Origin: Chrysomallon squamiferum
Taxonomy: Eukaryota; Mollusca; Gastropoda; Neomphalida; Peltospiridae
Assembly (NCBI GenBank): GCA_012295275.1
Contig: CM022671.1
Span: 28,262,322-28,326,321, forward strand
Reading direction: 5' to 3'
Length of the DNA stretch: 64,000 nucleotides
In this document: piece after piece, positions 61,090 to 64,000 of the stretch
Layout of the letters: each line of letters starts with the position of its first letter
Numbering within the stretch: position 1 is the stretch's first letter
Translations under genes and position numbers: made by a program
The notes under the pieces: model-generated
The model's input: only the letters and a program-made list of their open reading frames with translations
Database searches by the model: none
Told to the model about the DNA's origin: nothing

Positions 61090-64000
61090 TACATACAGAG
61101 ACACACTTATATGTGAAAAAGATCAGAGATATGTTTTACAAACTTCAGGAATCATATTACATCAGAAGAAATTAAAGATCACTTGAAAGCATTTTCCATT
61201 TTATGCGTACATTTTAATTCAGGACTGGTATATAGATATGCAGATGTTTATAACAAGATTATCATTTTCTTTATTTATGACTTTATTAGTTAATATATGT
61301 GAAGTTAGTACCATTTAGAATTAAACTTGCTATTTCTTAGACTTATCTTTTATTTTTTTTCTTCTTGATTATGATACAAGACAGATATAACAATGTATGT
61401 CTATTATTTTCAAAACTATTTCCATAATTATAACTTTATATGTTTAATGTTGTTTAATTATTTTATATGTTGGTAAATATATATATATTTATATAATGAT
61501 AATTTAACTTGAAGAAAAGTATTTATTTGTATGCATAGAACAAGTTACACATTTATCATTTTGTTTTCATAATAATTTTGAATTAAAATATAAAGTTTGT
61601 GGAATTACTGTTTCAGATTCCCATCTTTCTTTTCATTATATTTTATTGTGTTACATTCTAAATTTAATAACAGTATCTGTATCTAAATCTGTAACTATAT
61701 ATCTATATTTATATTTACATACACATCTTCATCAATACATTGATACTATACACACACATACATATACACATGCATACATACATACATACATAGACATATT
61801 TATTTAATTTTATTTTTTTACCTGCTTGCCAAGCACACTGCAACTGGTGTTAATGTTAAATGTTACAGGCTGACAGGAATCACTGAGTGCTACTGTTTCC
61901 AAAACAAAAAATATTTTGGGTAATTTTTATCGGGTCATCAGTGCTGTGATTATTTGCCTATCAGTAACTTCCTGTCCTGCAGCTGACTGTTTACTGCCAG
62001 CTGGCACTGGCAGTGTAAACTTGACTCCAGATATAACCAACCTTGCTGGTGTTTCATATCTGTGTTTGCAAGTCATCACTGTATCTTATTTCCTGAGTTC
62101 CTTCTTTTCATTTTATAGTTACATGAGGGATCAGTGAATTGTTTATGAAATATATGTGAAGATACATATCGCCAAGTTATTCATTAATTCATCCGCAAGG
62201 CATTTTTAATCATAATTGGCTGCACGAGGCTAATGGAATTTTAATATTTAAAAAGAAAGAAAGAATATATATGTATATATCCTGTTTTCATTTAAGAATT
62301 ATTGAATGACACTGAAGAATGATTTTTATTTTTAACCATAAAATGTCACAGTTGTATAACATCTTAGAAACTTGTTCATTTAAGAGTATATTAATTTCTT
62401 GAATTCTAGGTTTTTGTCATTATTTAGTTACTGTGAAATACTACTAAGAACAAAATCCAGTCTGCATGACCATGTACTGACTTTGGTTTTGGTCAGATTT
62501 ATTAGCTCAGTTTCTGATAAGATATCTCCCTGCAGATGTAGTTAAGATATCATTGTCACGTTGATACGACTGAAACTGCTCTCCAAGACTGACATAAAGC
62601 TGTACAACAGTTCTAAACTGAATGAAATGATTTTCCTTCAGTAATAATCTACAAAACATAAATCAATGTACTCGTAAAAGTGGCCCTGAAGGCATGGTCA
62701 GAGATCATTTGAAAGTTGATTAAGGTTCTTATGAAATTACTGATGTTTCAGTAAAATGGTTTCCTGCACCCAGGGCATGTCCCACATCTCCCTTGACCTG
62801 ATGTGATCAAGAAGACTCAGGGAAACAGCTGCTATAAAAACAGATAATGGATTTAACAAGTGCATGTAGTGAAAAAAACAGAAGTTTTAACACATTTTTT
62901 TTTTTTTTTAACCTTAGAATATAATTTAACTAAAACACATGAGTTCAGAAGAAACTAAAACTAATTTGTGTCATGTTGTTTTGACCATGTAGTTCAATTA
63001 TTATTTTATTTTATTATGATTTAATTTTCTGGCATTTTTTTAACATTATTGTTGTGTTATCATTATTATTATTATTATTATTATATGAATTTAGACTGTG
63101 CTGGGTAATTTATTCTAGAACAAGATTTAGAAGAGTGAATTCTAGTTTAATGATTCATCACTTTGTATTGATATTAAAAGCTTCTAAGTGTCAGTCATGT
63201 GATTTCTGAACAGCAGTGTAAGAAAAGAAACGTGTTTATCTGCAGTAATCTGATTGATTATCTGTAAGCGTCTTACATAAAAACAAAAATCACATCCTTT
63301 AATATCTGATATACCATCCTCAAGGTATTGGCTGGAACAGGAAAGAGCCCTGCAGACATTGATCTTTGACCTGTTCTTCCTTGGGCAATTTCTCAGACTC
63401 CAACCTCAGGAAACAGATATTTTACTTGAGTGAATAATTAGCAAGAAACCTATTTAGCAACTTGAGTGACATTTACCACTGACAGGCTGTTTGTTTTGAA
63501 CCTGGTCTAATAATACAGATAGTGCTGAAATGAACTGTAATAGGTATTTGTTATATGGATTATTTCATGAACTTTGTATTTAAAAGATGTTTCATCATGT
63601 TTGTTAAAACTGTTTACTGTGTAGTAAAACAGTTTTTCTCTTAAACACAAATAAAATATAAGTATTTAAAAATATGTCATTTTATAAATTTAAAATAAAT
63701 AAATAAAACACTTTATAGATGATTTTTTAAAACAATAATAATCAGATTGGATCTTATTCAAAAGTTAAATACATTTTCTAGACAAGTTTTGAATAATTTT
63801 GTTTGTTTTTTAAATTTTGAAATAAATGGTTTTTAAAAAACAAAATTTAAAATCGTTTTTTAAATACGTGGGACTTTAAATATACACAACAGCCAAATTA
63901 CAGTGTATAATTTTCCTTATGTAGATAATCAGTCATATTCCTTTCAGTCTGCTAAATAACAAGAAAAGTAACTCTTCACTAACGAAGTGTAATTTGGGGT
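60701..64000. other. intron of the CDK16/17/18-type gene
   Basis: No second coding exon was recognised before the window ends. It contains CA/CATA-type repeats (60836-60945 and 61740-61795), an (ACAG)n tract, an (ATT)n tract at 63061-63085, and G+C-richer blocks at 61860-62130, 62680-62840 and 63300-63500. Short open frames in these blocks show no family similarity that I recognise. Confidence 0.5.
61060..61089. repeat. (ACAG)n microsatellite
   Basis: Seven ACAG units flanked by ACAT units. Confidence 0.96.

Noticed and set aside
61916-62137. 73-residue frame that might be the next kinase exon
   Set aside because: It does not resemble the CDK16/17/18 N-terminal region or kinase domain, and its ends are not splice sites in a compatible phase.

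Overview
This is AT-rich animal nuclear DNA (my rough impression is below 30% G+C). It has spliced genes with GT-AG introns and is full of simple repeats: (AG)n, (AC)n, (AAT)n, (AAAT)n and long A or T runs. Nothing looks prokaryotic, viral or organellar. The proteins are bilaterian, and the large introns and repeat style suit an invertebrate such as a mollusc or other spiralian, but that placement is a weak inference.

Four genes can be supported. (1) IMMP2L, a mitochondrial inner-membrane protease subunit, lies on the + strand. Five coding exons between 5313 and 44383 give a complete 174-residue protein with the Ser/Lys catalytic dyad. (2) An LRRN-type LRR-Ig-FN3 cell-surface protein of 692 residues lies on the - strand at 11035-13113. 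Its coding sequence is intronless and sits inside the 35.9-kb second coding intron of IMMP2L. This matches the human arrangement, where LRRN3 is nested antisense in a large IMMP2L intron, and is the most striking feature of the window. (3) SLC35B4, a UDP-xylose/UDP-GlcNAc transporter, lies on the - strand at 46677-52472 in ten coding exons. All ten join correctly except for one extra base in exon 2, inside an A/T homopolymer. (4) The first recognisable coding exon of a CDK16/17/18 (PCTAIRE) kinase lies on the + strand at 60499-60700; the rest of that gene runs off the right edge.

Layout: 1-1918 holds possible exons of an unidentified - strand membrane protein (ambiguous). 1919-5266 is mostly featureless. 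5267-44992 is IMMP2L with its nested gene. 44993-46676 holds a hAT-type MITE and a minisatellite beyond the SLC35B4 stop. 46677-52472 is SLC35B4. 52473-60498 is the divergent interval between SLC35B4 and the kinase gene, with a probable shared promoter near 53040-53370. 60701-64000 is kinase intron.

The four products do not form a pathway. IMMP2L matures mitochondrial proteins, LRRN is a neuronal-type adhesion or signalling receptor, SLC35B4 feeds nucleotide sugars to the secretory pathway, and the kinase is a cyclin-Y-class CDK. The IMMP2L/LRRN nesting is best read as ancient microsynteny, probably held by LRRN regulatory DNA in the host intron.
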